DNA from: Paenibacillus caseinilyticus
GTDB lineage: Bacteria; Bacillota; Bacilli; Paenibacillales; NBRC-103111
Assembly: GCF_027533645.1 (NCBI RefSeq)
Contig: NZ_JAQAGY010000038.1
Location: 1-47,927, forward strand
Length of the DNA: 47,927 nt
Reading direction: 5' to 3'
Part shown: one piece after another, positions 31,917 to 40,156 of the stretch
Numbering within the stretch: the first letter of the stretch is position 1
Layout of the letters: every line of letters starts with the position of its first letter
Program-made: the position numbers and the translations under genes
The notes under the pieces: generated by a model
What the model was told of the DNA's origin: nothing
The model's input: only the letters and a program-made list of their open reading frames with translations
Databases searched by the model: none

Positions 31917-34451
31917 TCAGCCTTGCCCTTGGTTAAACTGCTTGACTAACGCAATACAGTCGGCGGGATGCTGCGGGCGGGAGATCAGATAGCCCTGCGC
32001 CACATCGCAGCCGAGCTCTTTCAAATAACGGAGCTGCCCCTCCGTCTCCACTCCTTCGGCAGTCACCAGCAGCTTCAGGTTATGGGCCATCGCCATAATA
32101 GTCCGCACAATTTCCGCGTCGTCTTCATCGGTCAGCATATCGCTGACGAAAGACCGGTCGATTTTCAGAATATCGACCGGGAACTTTTTGAGATAAAGCA
32201 AAGACGAATAGCCTGTACCGAAATCATCGATAGCTATACGTACACCGATCTCTTGGAGGGCACGCAGCCTGGCGATCATGAACTCTTCCTTGTTCATGGC
32301 AAGATTCTCGGTAATCTCGAGCGTCAACAGGCCAGGATCGATACCCGTTTCATGAATTATAGTGCGGATGTCGGCCACCAGATTCTGCTGCTGGAACTGT
32401 CTTGCGGACAAATTCACGGAGATGCCTAGTCCCGCACAGCCCTCCTCCTGCCACTGCCTGTTCTGAAGACAAGCTTCACGCATAGCCCATTGTCCGATCG
32501 GTACGATAAGCCCGGTTTCCTCGGCAATGGGAATGAACTCCGCCGGCGCGATAATACCCAGATCCGCATGCGTCCACCGCATAAGAGCCTCGTGCCCCTG
32601 GATTCGGCCTGTTCGCATATCCATCAGCGGCTGATACAGCAGGAAGAATTCCCCCCGCTCCAGCGCGCGGCGGATGCCGATCTCCAATTGAACGCGGCGC
32701 TGAACCTCCACCTTCATCTCGGAGGAGAACCGCTGGATGTCGTTGCCTCCGCCCTGCTTGGACCGGTACATCGCCGCATCGGCAGAGCGGACGAGAAGAT
32801 CCGGTGTATCTCCATCCTGCGGATAAGAGCTCATGCCGATGCTCGGCGTGAGCAGAAGTTCATTGCCTTCATAGAGATAAGGCATAGACAGCACCTTCAT
32901 CATACGCTTCATCAGTACCGAAGCGTCATCCGAGGACATACCCGGCAGCAGGAGGATGAACTCATCCCCGCCCATACGGTATACGCTGCCCTGATTCCCG
33001 AGAGCCGCTTCCATGCGTTCCGCAGCTGCCGTCAGCAGCCGGTCCCCAAGGGAGTGTCCGAACATATCGTTCACTTCCTTGAAGCGGTCCAAGTCGATGA
33101 ATACCAAGGTCACATTTCCACCACGATCCCGTAGGCCAGCAAGGCAATGCCCGATCTCGGAATTGAAAGCGAACCGGTTCTTCATTCCGGTCAAAGGATC
33201 GTGGGAGGCCTGGTGTGCAATTTCCAGGTTTTTTCCATGCAGCTCACGGGTATACGAGGCCAAACTATCAGCCATCGCATTAACCCTGCCGGCCAACAGA
33301 CCGAGCTCGTCCTTGCGGTTAACCCGCACCTGCGTTTCGAAATTCCCCTCGGCGATCTCGTTCACCTTCCGCACAATGACGTTCAGCGGACGAATCAGAT
33401 AACCGCACAGCACATAGCTTCCGACAGCCACGACCACAAGCACCACTGCAGACAGCCAGGTATCGTGAAGCAGCTGCCGCTGGACTACTTCTTCGATCAT
33501 CTGGTCATCCGTAACTATCGCTATAACGAACGGGTCAGGCACATCCAGGACAGGGATATAACTTTTGAATACATTCCTGCTTTGGGCTTGGGTTACGAAG
33601 CTTACCTGCTTGCCTGTACCCATGGCCTCATGTACCCCTTGCAGGTCGCGGCCTTCATCCTTATATTCGTAAGTACCGAACCGGATAGCCCGGTCGGCCA
33701 GCTCGATGAATTTGCGTCCGTTATTCTCCGTATAGATCGGAGGCTGACCGAAGGTGCGGGGATTGATTCCTGTAATCTCCAGCGTAAAGCCGCTATCCTT
33801 GAGTTGTTCCCGGATGAATTGATCCGGACCGACGGCCTGCCGGAAGGAGGCGATCCCTTCATCCCTCACGTAGGGATTAATGATATAATTGGTAGTGCCG
33901 TCATAATAATAGCCCCACTTGTCTACATGACTGGGGTCCGAAGAAGACACCTCCGCGGGCCCGCTCCAATAGTTCGCGAGCTTCTGGCCCTCCGCAATCG
34001 TCACCTGATGCTTGTCGAACAGCTGCTCGAGAGCTGTATACCAATAGCCCCAGTCCTTGGTGCTTAGGTTGATCTCCAGCGGATCGGACGACTTTACGCC
34101 AACAATGTCCCCTTCGGTGCGCGCCAACAGCGTAATATGGGAGACGCCGACTTTCCTGCTCAATTCCGTGAGACGCTCGTTGGATACTTCCCGGTAATCC
34201 GCAGGCAGCGCATGAAGAGCGGCTACGGAAGCAGCCCGGATCTGCACGCCAACCAAGTTTTCCACCACCCGTGCCGCATATTCCGCCTGTTCGATCGACA
34301 GACTGAGCTGCTTCGAGAGGATCTCGTGCTGGTGGGTCAAGTCTTCGCGCAGCAGGTCCTTTACGGTGAAATACGACAAGATATTATGTATGATAAGAAT
34401 GGCGGCCACCGTCACAGAGAACACCATGGATAATTTGGAACGAATAGACAT
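31917..34451 (-). CDS. Membrane GGDEF-EAL c-di-GMP enzyme with sensor domain
   Basis: The product has about 844 residues. TM1 (LSMVFSVTVAAILIIHNILSYF) is followed by an extracytoplasmic sensor of about 300 residues (dCache-like; WGYWYTALEQ, YYDGTTNYIINPYVRDEG), TM2 (LSAVVLVVVAVGSYVLCGYLI) and HAMP. GGDEF is intact (RMGGDEFILLLP) but no RxxD inhibitory site precedes it. EAL has GHEALMRW, ISVNLSARQF, ITENLAMN, DDFGTGYSS, KIDRSF and TAEGVETEGQ, so phosphodiesterase activity is expected. ATG at 34451 is chosen; a GTG at 34469 with AGGAAA just before it is an alternative. It stands alone. Confidence 0.92.
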   Translation of the reverse strand: MSIRSKLSMVFSVTVAAILIIHNILSYFTVKDLLREDLTHQHEILSKQLSLSIEQAEYAARVVENLVGVQIRAASVAALHALPADYREVSNERLTELSRKVGVSHITLLARTEGDIVGVKSSDPLEINLSTKDWGYWYTALEQLFDKHQVTIAEGQKLANYWSGPAEVSSSDPSHVDKWGYYYDGTTNYIINPYVRDEGIASFRQAVGPDQFIREQLKDSGFTLEITGINPRTFGQPPIYTENNGRKFIELADRAIRFGTYEYKDEGRDLQGVHEAMGTGKQVSFVTQAQSRNVFKSYIPVLDVPDPFVIAIVTDDQMIEEVVQRQLLHDTWLSAVVLVVVAVGSYVLCGYLIRPLNVIVRKVNEIAEGNFETQVRVNRKDELGLLAGRVNAMADSLASYTRELHGKNLEIAHQASHDPLTGMKNRFAFNSEIGHCLAGLRDRGGNVTLVFIDLDRFKEVNDMFGHSLGDRLLTAAAERMEAALGNQGSVYRMGGDEFILLLPGMSSDDASVLMKRMMKVLSMPYLYEGNELLLTPSIGMSSYPQDGDTPDLLVRSADAAMYRSKQGGGNDIQRFSSEMKVEVQRRVQLEIGIRRALERGEFFLLYQPLMDMRTGRIQGHEALMRWTHADLGIIAPAEFIPIAEETGLIVPIGQWAMREACLQNRQWQEEGCAGLGISVNLSARQFQQQNLVADIRTIIHETGIDPGLLTLEITENLAMNKEEFMIARLRALQEIGVRIAIDDFGTGYSSLLYLKKFPVDILKIDRSFVSDMLTDEDDAEIVRTIMAMAHNLKLLVTAEGVETEGQLRYLKELGCDVAQGYLISRPQHPADCIALVKQFNQGQG

Positions 34452-34868
34452 CAGCGTCCCGCGCCTCACTTTCCTGCCTGACTGCGAAGATGCGCCGGGT
34501 CTGTAGGAACCGGCGGGCTTCCATGCGCCCTTCCATTGCCATCCTTGTTCTGTGTTTGCTCTACCCGGCCGAGATCCTTCGGGGAGCCCCCAGCAGATCA
34601 GGGTATGGAAGCCTGGCTGCTCTACTTTCCGGCAGGCAGTTTCCCATCAGATGTAGGGTAGCCTGCCGATGTTGGAAATATGTAGCGCCGTGCCGCGGAC
34701 GATGGGGGGCAGAGGGGACCGGACCTGCCGTAAGCGGTTGCACTTTGCTCCAATCGGGTACCCACCTATCACCCCTTCGGGGCCCTGCCCGGCAGTGAAA
34801 TCCGCTTGTTTACTGCAATACTGCTTTAACCCTGCTCCATTCCTAATATCTTTATGGAGGATGATCCT
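34452..34868. other. Intergenic gap upstream of the GGDEF-EAL and DUF1904 genes
   Basis: About 400 GC-rich bases separate divergent genes. Frames through it lack ribosome binding sites and look like random GC-rich translation. There are GC-rich self-complementary stretches (for example ACCCC-TTCG-GGGC at about 34776-34789), but I cannot assign an RNA or a clear promoter pair. Confidence 0.5.
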
Positions 34869-35201
34869 ATGCCCCATCTGCTCATCCGGGGTGTTCCCGC
34901 CGAACGCCTCTGCACTGTAAGCATCCCGCTGCTCGAGGAACTCGCCGTCCTGTGCGGCTGCGGGACCGACAATTTCACGCTCGAGTGCCTGCATACCACT
35001 GCTGTCGCCGGAGGCCAGATCGTCCCCTCCTTCCCCTTCGTCGAAGTCGGCTGGTTCGAGCGGGGTCCCGCTGTACGGGATCTCTTCGCGCAGACAGTGA
35101 CCCGGCATCTGCTCTCGCTCGGCTATCCCGAAGTGGAGACGGCCTTTACCGCATACCGGGAAGAAGACTATTACATCAACGGTGTGCCGTGCTCCCGGTA
35201 G
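34869..35201 (+). CDS. DUF1904 family protein
   Basis: The 110-residue product begins MPHLLIRGVPAERLCTVSIPLLEELAVLCG and contains FVEVGWFERG and DYYINGVPCSR near its end. This matches the DUF1904 family of small Bacillota proteins with a tautomerase-like fold, as I recall it. No activity is known. GGAGG at 34855-34859 precedes the ATG by 9 nt. It is upstream of msrAB but has its own reading unit; the msrAB promoter lies between them. Confidence 0.82.
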   Translation: MPHLLIRGVPAERLCTVSIPLLEELAVLCGCGTDNFTLECLHTTAVAGGQIVPSFPFVEVGWFERGPAVRDLFAQTVTRHLLSLGYPEVETAFTAYREEDYYINGVPCSR

Positions 35202-35244
35202 AAGGCTGCGAAGCCCCTCTGCCCGGAGGTCCCGGCCGGTAGTT

Positions 35245-35273
35245 TTGGTTCGCGGTGGACCCTGCGTTATAAT
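35245..35273 (+). promoter_or_regulatory. SigA-type promoter of msrAB
   Basis: TTGGTT (35245-35250) and a perfect TATAAT (35268-35273) are spaced by 17 nt, about 57 nt before the msrAB start. Confidence 0.8.
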
Positions 35274-35329
35274 GGGAGAACAACCTGTAAAAGGCATCCC
35301 CATTTATTCCTATACCAAGAGGTGATCCC

Positions 35330-36295
35330 ATGAGTGACAATCGTACCGAGCTTGCGACATTTGCCGGAGGCTGCTTCTGGTGCATGGTCAAGCCATTCGA
35401 TGAACAGCCCGGCATACACAGCGTAGTCTCCGGTTATACCGGCGGACATACGGAGAATCCGACCTACCAGGAGGTCTGCTCAGAAACCACCGGACATTTG
35501 GAAGCCGTCCAGATTACGTTTGAGCCCGATATCTATCCTTATGAGCAGCTTCTGGACATCTACTGGCAGCAGATCGACCCGACAGATCCCGGCGGCCAAT
35601 TCGCCGACCGCGGCACCTCCTACCAGACAGCAATCTTCTACCACTCCGAGGAGCAGCGCGAGACAGCGGAAGCGTCCAAGGCGCGCCTCGCAGCCAGCGG
35701 CAGGTTCGATGCCCCGATTGTGACGCCGATCCTCCCGGCTTCCGTGTTCTACCCGGCCGAAGATTACCACCAAGGCTTCTATAAGACGAACCCGCAGCGC
35801 TACAATGCTTACAGCAAAGCGTCAGGGCGTGTCGATTTTATCCGGACCCACTGGAATTCGGTCGAAGACCAAGAAGAGCTGCGCCAAAAGTTAACGCCCA
35901 TGCAGTGGAAGGTCACACAGGAGAATGGAACAGAGCCTCCGTTCCAGAACGAATATTGGAACCATAAAGGCGAAGGCCTGTATGTGGATATCATCTCCGG
36001 CGAGCCCCTCTTCAGCTCCCGTGACAAATTCGACTCGGGCTGCGGCTGGCCAAGCTTCACCCAGCCTGTCAGGGCGGCCGGGGTGACGGAGAAGGCGGAT
36101 TACAGCCACTTCATGGTGCGGACGGAAGTGCGGAGCAGCAAGGCCGATATTCATCTTGGGCACGTATTCAATGACGGCCCGCGAGAGACCGGCGGCCTGC
36201 GTTACTGCATCAACTCTGCCGCACTGCGCTTCGTACCGAAGGAAGACCTCGAGAAGGAAGGATACGGAGCCTACCGTTCTCTCTTCGAAGCTTAG
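35330..36295 (+). CDS. msrAB: Fused methionine sulfoxide reductase MsrA-MsrB
   Basis: This 321-residue fusion repairs both S- and R-methionine sulfoxide. The MsrA half (residues 1-165) has the catalytic FAGGCFWC and GYTGGHTENPTYQEVCSETTGHLEAV. The MsrB half (about 175-321) has SGCGWPSFTQP and RYCINSAALRF, where Cys is the catalytic nucleophile. The two CxxC pairs that bind zinc in many MsrB enzymes are absent (EGLYVDIISGEPLFSS), so it is the non-zinc type. No signal peptide: a cytosolic enzyme. AAGAGGTGATCCC precedes the ATG. Confidence 0.95.
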   Translation: MSDNRTELATFAGGCFWCMVKPFDEQPGIHSVVSGYTGGHTENPTYQEVCSETTGHLEAVQITFEPDIYPYEQLLDIYWQQIDPTDPGGQFADRGTSYQTAIFYHSEEQRETAEASKARLAASGRFDAPIVTPILPASVFYPAEDYHQGFYKTNPQRYNAYSKASGRVDFIRTHWNSVEDQEELRQKLTPMQWKVTQENGTEPPFQNEYWNHKGEGLYVDIISGEPLFSSRDKFDSGCGWPSFTQPVRAAGVTEKADYSHFMVRTEVRSSKADIHLGHVFNDGPRETGGLRYCINSAALRFVPKEDLEKEGYGAYRSLFEA

Positions 36296-36388
36296 GTTCG
36301 GGAGATCGCGGCTTTTCCCGCTCCTGATGGACACATCAGCCCTATCTGCTGCCGGCTTGTACAAGAGATCACGGAAGGGGGCGCTCGC

Positions 36389-36964
36389 ATGTTCAATTAT
36401 CGGATTGACGGAGAAGTGGAACTGAAGGTACTCGAATCCGGAGATGCGGAAGAACTGTTCCTGCTCACGGATGCCAACCGACGCTACCTGCGGCAGTGGA
36501 TGCCATGGATCGACGGCACACAGACCGTAGAAGATACCCGGACTTTCATAGAGCATGCCCGTCAGCGATGGGCCCAGGGCGATGGCATCACCGCCGGCAT
36601 TGTCGTGGCTGGCAGCCTCTGCGGCGTGATCGACCATCACGGGCTGAGCACGCTGAACCGGTCGGCGGCGATCGGCTATTGGCTGGCGGAATCCCACCAA
36701 GGCCGGGGCATTATGACCCGTGCCTGCAGAGGAATGGTCGATTATTCATTCCGCAGCCTCGGTCTGCACCGCGTCGAGATCCGTGCCGGCACCGAGAACC
36801 GCCGCAGCCGGGCGGTACCCGAGCGACTCGGCTTCACGCAGGAAGGAATCGCCCGCGGGGCCCAGCGGCTGTACGGCCTCTATATCGATCTTGCGGTGTA
36901 CAGCATGCTGGGCAGTGAATGGCCGCCCGCCGGCCCCGCAGTTGCCGAGGCCGGCCCTTCCTAG
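36389..36964 (+). CDS. GNAT acetyltransferase, RimJ/RimL type
   Basis: The 191-residue product has the RimL-type GNAT fold: DANRRYLRQWMPWID, IGYWLAESHQGRGIMTRACRGMVDYSF with the acetyl-CoA loop Q-G-R-G, and NRRSRAVPERLGFTQEG. It closely resembles B. subtilis YdaF and other Nat enzymes that acetylate protein N-termini or small amines; the substrate is open. GGAAGGGGG precedes the ATG. It follows msrAB by 93 nt and could share its transcript. A terminator follows. Confidence 0.9.
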   Translation: MFNYRIDGEVELKVLESGDAEELFLLTDANRRYLRQWMPWIDGTQTVEDTRTFIEHARQRWAQGDGITAGIVVAGSLCGVIDHHGLSTLNRSAAIGYWLAESHQGRGIMTRACRGMVDYSFRSLGLHRVEIRAGTENRRSRAVPERLGFTQEGIARGAQRLYGLYIDLAVYSMLGSEWPPAGPAVAEAGPS

Positions 36965-36975
36965 AATTTCCGCAG

Positions 36976-37016
36976 AAGAGAGCAGGGACCCCTTTCCGGG
37001 TTCCTGCTCTCTTTCC
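36976..37016 (+). terminator. Terminator after the acetyltransferase gene
   Basis: AAGAGAGCAGG (36976-36986) pairs with CCTGCTCTCTT (37003-37013), followed by T. An inner GACCC/GGGTT pairing lengthens the stem. Confidence 0.85.
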
Positions 37017-37229
37017 GTTTGCCTGCACCTCCAGACCGCACCGCGAGCCGTTTACCAAATCCTTATTCTCCTCTTCCTTTCTTCTCTTCTTCTCCCTTCT
37101 CCTCACCATCGCTCTTCCCCTCCCTACTCTCCCCATTGTTCTTCTCCCCACCCGCCGCGTGAATTCCACGCCCGCTCCTGCTATAATGAACCCAAACAAC
37201 CACTCGTTCGTGAGAAGGGACGTTCACTT
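37017..37229 (+). other. Pyrimidine-rich spacer with TATAAT
   Basis: From about 37068 to 37150 the plus strand is almost all C and T (a polypyrimidine tract). TATAAT at 37182-37187 is the likely -10 for the 100-residue gene; the -35 is weak (GTGAAT, 16-nt spacing). Confidence 0.45.
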
Positions 37230-37532
37230 ATGGCTTTCGGCATCACCCGTGCAGAGCTCACCCGTTGGAAGGAAGCCGTCTCCCGCGGTGATATCGCCTA
37301 CCTGACCCATTACTGGCTGGACCCTCGTTTTCCGGGCATTACCACGGTAACCAAGGTCGGCTGTACGGACCTCGGGCGGCTGTCGGCCTGGTGCCTTGCC
37401 CACGGCCTGGATCCTAATTATATTCACCATCGCCCTCCCTACCCGCATTTCGACTTGATCGGCCCCAAACAGCGGGAGATTCTGTTGGCGGCGGGACTGA
37501 CGGAACAGTTGCAGCGCTTTCGCCTGCTGTAG
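37230..37532 (+). CDS. Conserved-looking 100-aa protein, unknown function
   Basis: The product begins MAFGITRAELTRWKEAVSRGDIAYLTHYWLDPRFPGI and continues TTVTKVGCTDLGRLSAWCLAHGLDPNYIHHR and YPHFDLIGPKQREILLAAG. It is rich in Trp, His and Tyr and has no signal peptide. I believe similar proteins occur widely in Bacillales without a known role. GAAGGGA lies before the ATG at 37230; the long frame open from 36720 is an accident of GC-rich sequence. Confidence 0.75.
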   Translation: MAFGITRAELTRWKEAVSRGDIAYLTHYWLDPRFPGITTVTKVGCTDLGRLSAWCLAHGLDPNYIHHRPPYPHFDLIGPKQREILLAAGLTEQLQRFRLL

Positions 37533-37584
37533 CTTGTCTTCGAATCCGGGCAGGAGTAATTCCTGTTCTTGGTACGCATCTTAA

Positions 37585-37600
37585 CCTTAAGCGCTTAAGG
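37585..37600. promoter_or_regulatory. Perfect 16-bp palindrome upstream of the diguanylate cyclase
   Basis: CCTTAAGCGCTTAAGG is a perfect palindrome with the central CG typical of LacI/CcpA-type operators, 66 nt before the cyclase start. It could be an operator; the 16 bp are too short for a terminator without a loop. Confidence 0.45.
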
Positions 37601-37665
37601 AACAACACGATTACCTGCTGCGTCTCATGACGGAGTACGGACGTCAGTCCTATAGGGAGGCTCTC

Positions 37666-38766
37666 ATGGCGGAACAACCCGCGTGGAAGGAACCCGGATC
37701 GCACCGCTGGAACCGGACGATCCTTACGATCTTCTGGATCACTCTCGCAGTCATCTTCTTGTGCCAACTGCTGAACTTTATGATGGTCCGGGCGGTACAG
37801 GCCGATTATCCGCTGCCTGATTACTTTCATCGCTATGTCTTGTATCCCGATCTGATTCTCGCCCTTCTGGGCGCTGCCGCTGAGTGCTTTCATGCGATGC
37901 GGAGCCGTTACACCGAGATCGCCATCTTGACGGTGGTTCATGCCGCTGCCATCGTACTCATCCAGTTCATCAGCGTCAAGATTCATGCGGCCCCCGCCGT
38001 CATGATCTTCCCTGTGCTGGCTACAATGCTGTACTTGAAACGCAGCTTTATGATAGGCTCTGCCCTAGTCACAGGATTATACTTTGCTGTGCATCTCTTC
38101 CTGCTGCCTCAAGGCGAGATCGCCCAGTATACGTCTATTATCATGATCACAGGCCTCTTGATTGCTGCCGTTCTGACGGGACTTGCCATTATCCGGAGAG
38201 GAACCGAGATCCTCCTCCATCTGCAGAGCGTCATCCAATCGGAGCAGGAGCTCCGGGTTCAGAACATGCTCATGGATCATATTTCCAGAATCGATGCCCT
38301 TACCGGCTTATTTAATCACAAGACCTATCACGAAAAGATCGAGTCGCTCATCCGTCAGGCCGAGCAGGAAGGCAGCGTCTTTCAGCTGGCCGTCCTGGAT
38401 ATCGATAATTTCAAAAAGGTGAACGATACGTACGGCCACTGGGTAGGGGACATCGCATTGAAGCACGCAGCCGGTATCCTAAAAGAGCGGCTGGGTCCGG
38501 AGGACTTTGCGGCACGATACGGCGGAGAAGAATTCGTTCTTCTCCTGATGGCGCAATCGCCGCTCGCCGCTTACGAGAAGGTGGAAGCCGTGCGCGCAGC
38601 GGTAGCCGTGTCCCCGATTCCGGAGATGGATGGCCTTCCGGTCACCCTTTCCGTAGGTCTTCACGAATATGTGCCCGGCGAGACCCGAACCGAAGTGTTC
38701 CGTCAAGCCGATGCTGCACTCTACGAAGCCAAAAAAGCAGGCAAGAACCGGACGATAACCCGGTAG
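37666..38766 (+). CDS. Membrane diguanylate cyclase (GGDEF)
   Basis: The 366-residue protein has about six hydrophobic spans in residues 15-185 (ILTIFWITLAVIFLCQLLNF, LILALLGAAAECF, IAILTVVHAAAIVLIQF, MIFPVLATMLYL, ALVTGLYFAVHLFLL, IIMITGLLIAAVLTGLAII). A coiled helix then leads to a GGDEF domain: RIDALTGLFNHKTYHEKI, AVLDIDNFKKVNDTYGHWVGD and the active site RYGGEEFVLLL. No RxxD inhibitory site is seen. It makes c-di-GMP from GTP. ATG at 37666 follows AGGGAGG; the frame open from 37627 is less likely. Confidence 0.92.
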   Translation: MAEQPAWKEPGSHRWNRTILTIFWITLAVIFLCQLLNFMMVRAVQADYPLPDYFHRYVLYPDLILALLGAAAECFHAMRSRYTEIAILTVVHAAAIVLIQFISVKIHAAPAVMIFPVLATMLYLKRSFMIGSALVTGLYFAVHLFLLPQGEIAQYTSIIMITGLLIAAVLTGLAIIRRGTEILLHLQSVIQSEQELRVQNMLMDHISRIDALTGLFNHKTYHEKIESLIRQAEQEGSVFQLAVLDIDNFKKVNDTYGHWVGDIALKHAAGILKERLGPEDFAARYGGEEFVLLLMAQSPLAAYEKVEAVRAAVAVSPIPEMDGLPVTLSVGLHEYVPGETRTEVFRQADAALYEAKKAGKNRTITR

Positions 38767-38804
38767 TGCAGATGAAGGAGGTTCCCCTGCCGGCTAGCAG
38801 CGCA

Positions 38805-38842
38805 CAAAGAAACCATGAGCAGCAGGGCTCATGGTTTCTTTG
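38805..38842. terminator. Bidirectional terminator
   Basis: The 16-nt arms 38805-38820 and 38827-38842 (AAAGAAACCATGAGC type) pair perfectly around AGCAGG, between convergent genes. A 14-nt direct repeat, CCCTGCCGGCTAGC, flanks it at 38785-38798 and 38854-38867. Confidence 0.85.
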
Positions 38843-38862
38843 CTGTCTTCCATCCCTGCCGG

Positions 38863-40005
38863 CTAGCGCTTCGTGCCGGCGCCTTTCATGCGTCTGAGGA
38901 TTTCATGCCTGGTCTCTGTCAATAGGGCACGCAGTACGGTATTACCGGAGGGGACATAAGCCAGCACAGCCTCCATCTCCCCCGGTGCCTCTCTGCCGAA
39001 GCTGTCGAACTCCAGCAGTACTTCGCACAAGAAAGCCGCTTTCTCTTCATCCGCCCTCTGCACGGATTCGCGAAGCTGCCTCAGGATCTCTGGCACAATA
39101 TCCGCACCGCTGTCTGCCAGTGCTTCCACCGCTTGATAATCCGTGCGTACCGTGGAGGTGAGCAGCCCCTCCGGATTACGGTCCCGGTTCTCCCGTACGC
39201 ATTCATACCAGAACGACACCTGTTCACTGTACGAACATCTGCTTATCTTCTGGACCGCAGCCTGGAATACTTCGTCATGAATCCGCATCTCTGGGAATAC
39301 CGAGTAGAACCGCTGTGTTTCGATAGTCTGCCGCATCGCCACACTATAGTCGACATATTCGCTGCCGCTGCTTGCAAAAGCGACAAAATCCGGCGTGGTC
39401 TGCAGCAGCCATACCGATTGCGCGGTCAGCCGCTTCGTTACCTGCAGCGCTGTAATATACTGCCCGCCCCCGAATAATTCTGCCGCGTAGACATAGCGGA
39501 CGTGGTCGGGGCTGCCTCTATAGACTTCCACTGCATCGAAGCCGCCGGACACGGCTTCCGCCTTCACCACATCATGATAGGCGGCATACTGCGAAGCAAA
39601 CGGCCCGGTGAATGAAGCGTAGCTGAAGGCAAAATCCCCAAGAGAATATTTGAGATCCCGCTTTTGCTCCTGCGTATACTTGGAGTAATGCGGGCTTTCC
39701 GTTATCGTCCGCTCCAGACCTTCAAGCGTGTTGAAGCAGAGCTGGAAGGTATGGCGGTCGTCGCTGTACACGGACAGCGCATATACATTACGGTTCTGAG
39801 ACGTATGGGCAAAGCGGCGGATATGCTCGGAATAAGCATCGGTTAAAGCCGTTTCGAAGGCTTTTCTGCCGATCGCCTGGTGCCCTTTCGGCACTTCCCC
39901 CGAGATATAGACTTCTCTGGAATGAGTCACTACCAGGTAGCGGTGATCCTGCCTTGTACGTTTTCCTTTGATGATACGGCATGTGGAGATTTCGTGCCTG
40001 TTCAC
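38863..40005 (-). CDS. DUF4303-like protein, unknown function
   Basis: The 380-residue product has no signal peptide or membrane span. The N-terminal part (VTHSREVYISGEVPKGHQAIG) is followed by VYALSVYSDDRHTFQLCFNTLEGLERT, which resembles the DUF4303 pattern of immunity-type proteins, and by KYSLGDFAFSYAS. The C-terminal 100 residues are helical repeats (VEALADSGADIVPEILRQLRESVQ). I rate the DUF match as tentative. The ATG at 40005 has CTGCACGTG upstream, not a strong site. It lies alone between two signalling operons. Confidence 0.65.
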   Translation of the reverse strand: MNRHEISTCRIIKGKRTRQDHRYLVVTHSREVYISGEVPKGHQAIGRKAFETALTDAYSEHIRRFAHTSQNRNVYALSVYSDDRHTFQLCFNTLEGLERTITESPHYSKYTQEQKRDLKYSLGDFAFSYASFTGPFASQYAAYHDVVKAEAVSGGFDAVEVYRGSPDHVRYVYAAELFGGGQYITALQVTKRLTAQSVWLLQTTPDFVAFASSGSEYVDYSVAMRQTIETQRFYSVFPEMRIHDEVFQAAVQKISRCSYSEQVSFWYECVRENRDRNPEGLLTSTVRTDYQAVEALADSGADIVPEILRQLRESVQRADEEKAAFLCEVLLEFDSFGREAPGEMEAVLAYVPSGNTVLRALLTETRHEILRRMKGAGTKR

Positions 40006-40156
40006 GTGCAGTCCTCCTGCAGCCTTCCTGATGGAGGCAGCCTAATGGTTGTTTCCCCCATCATATCCCTTCCGGTAAGATTGGGAAGAAGCTCGGAACA
40101 AAAGGCGATTTCGCTAGGATAATGTAAGCCCGTGTCGAAAAATAGAATGCTCCTTC

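Noticed and set aside
34452..34868. 6S RNA or T-box leader in the intergenic gap
   Set aside because: No T-box TGGN motif set and no extended 6S-like central bubble could be recognised; compositional bias alone is not enough.
38785..38867. 14-bp direct repeat CCCTGCCGGCTAGC around a terminator as a target-site duplication
   Set aside because: The 55 bp between the copies hold only a normal terminator, with no inverted-repeat ends or mobile cargo.
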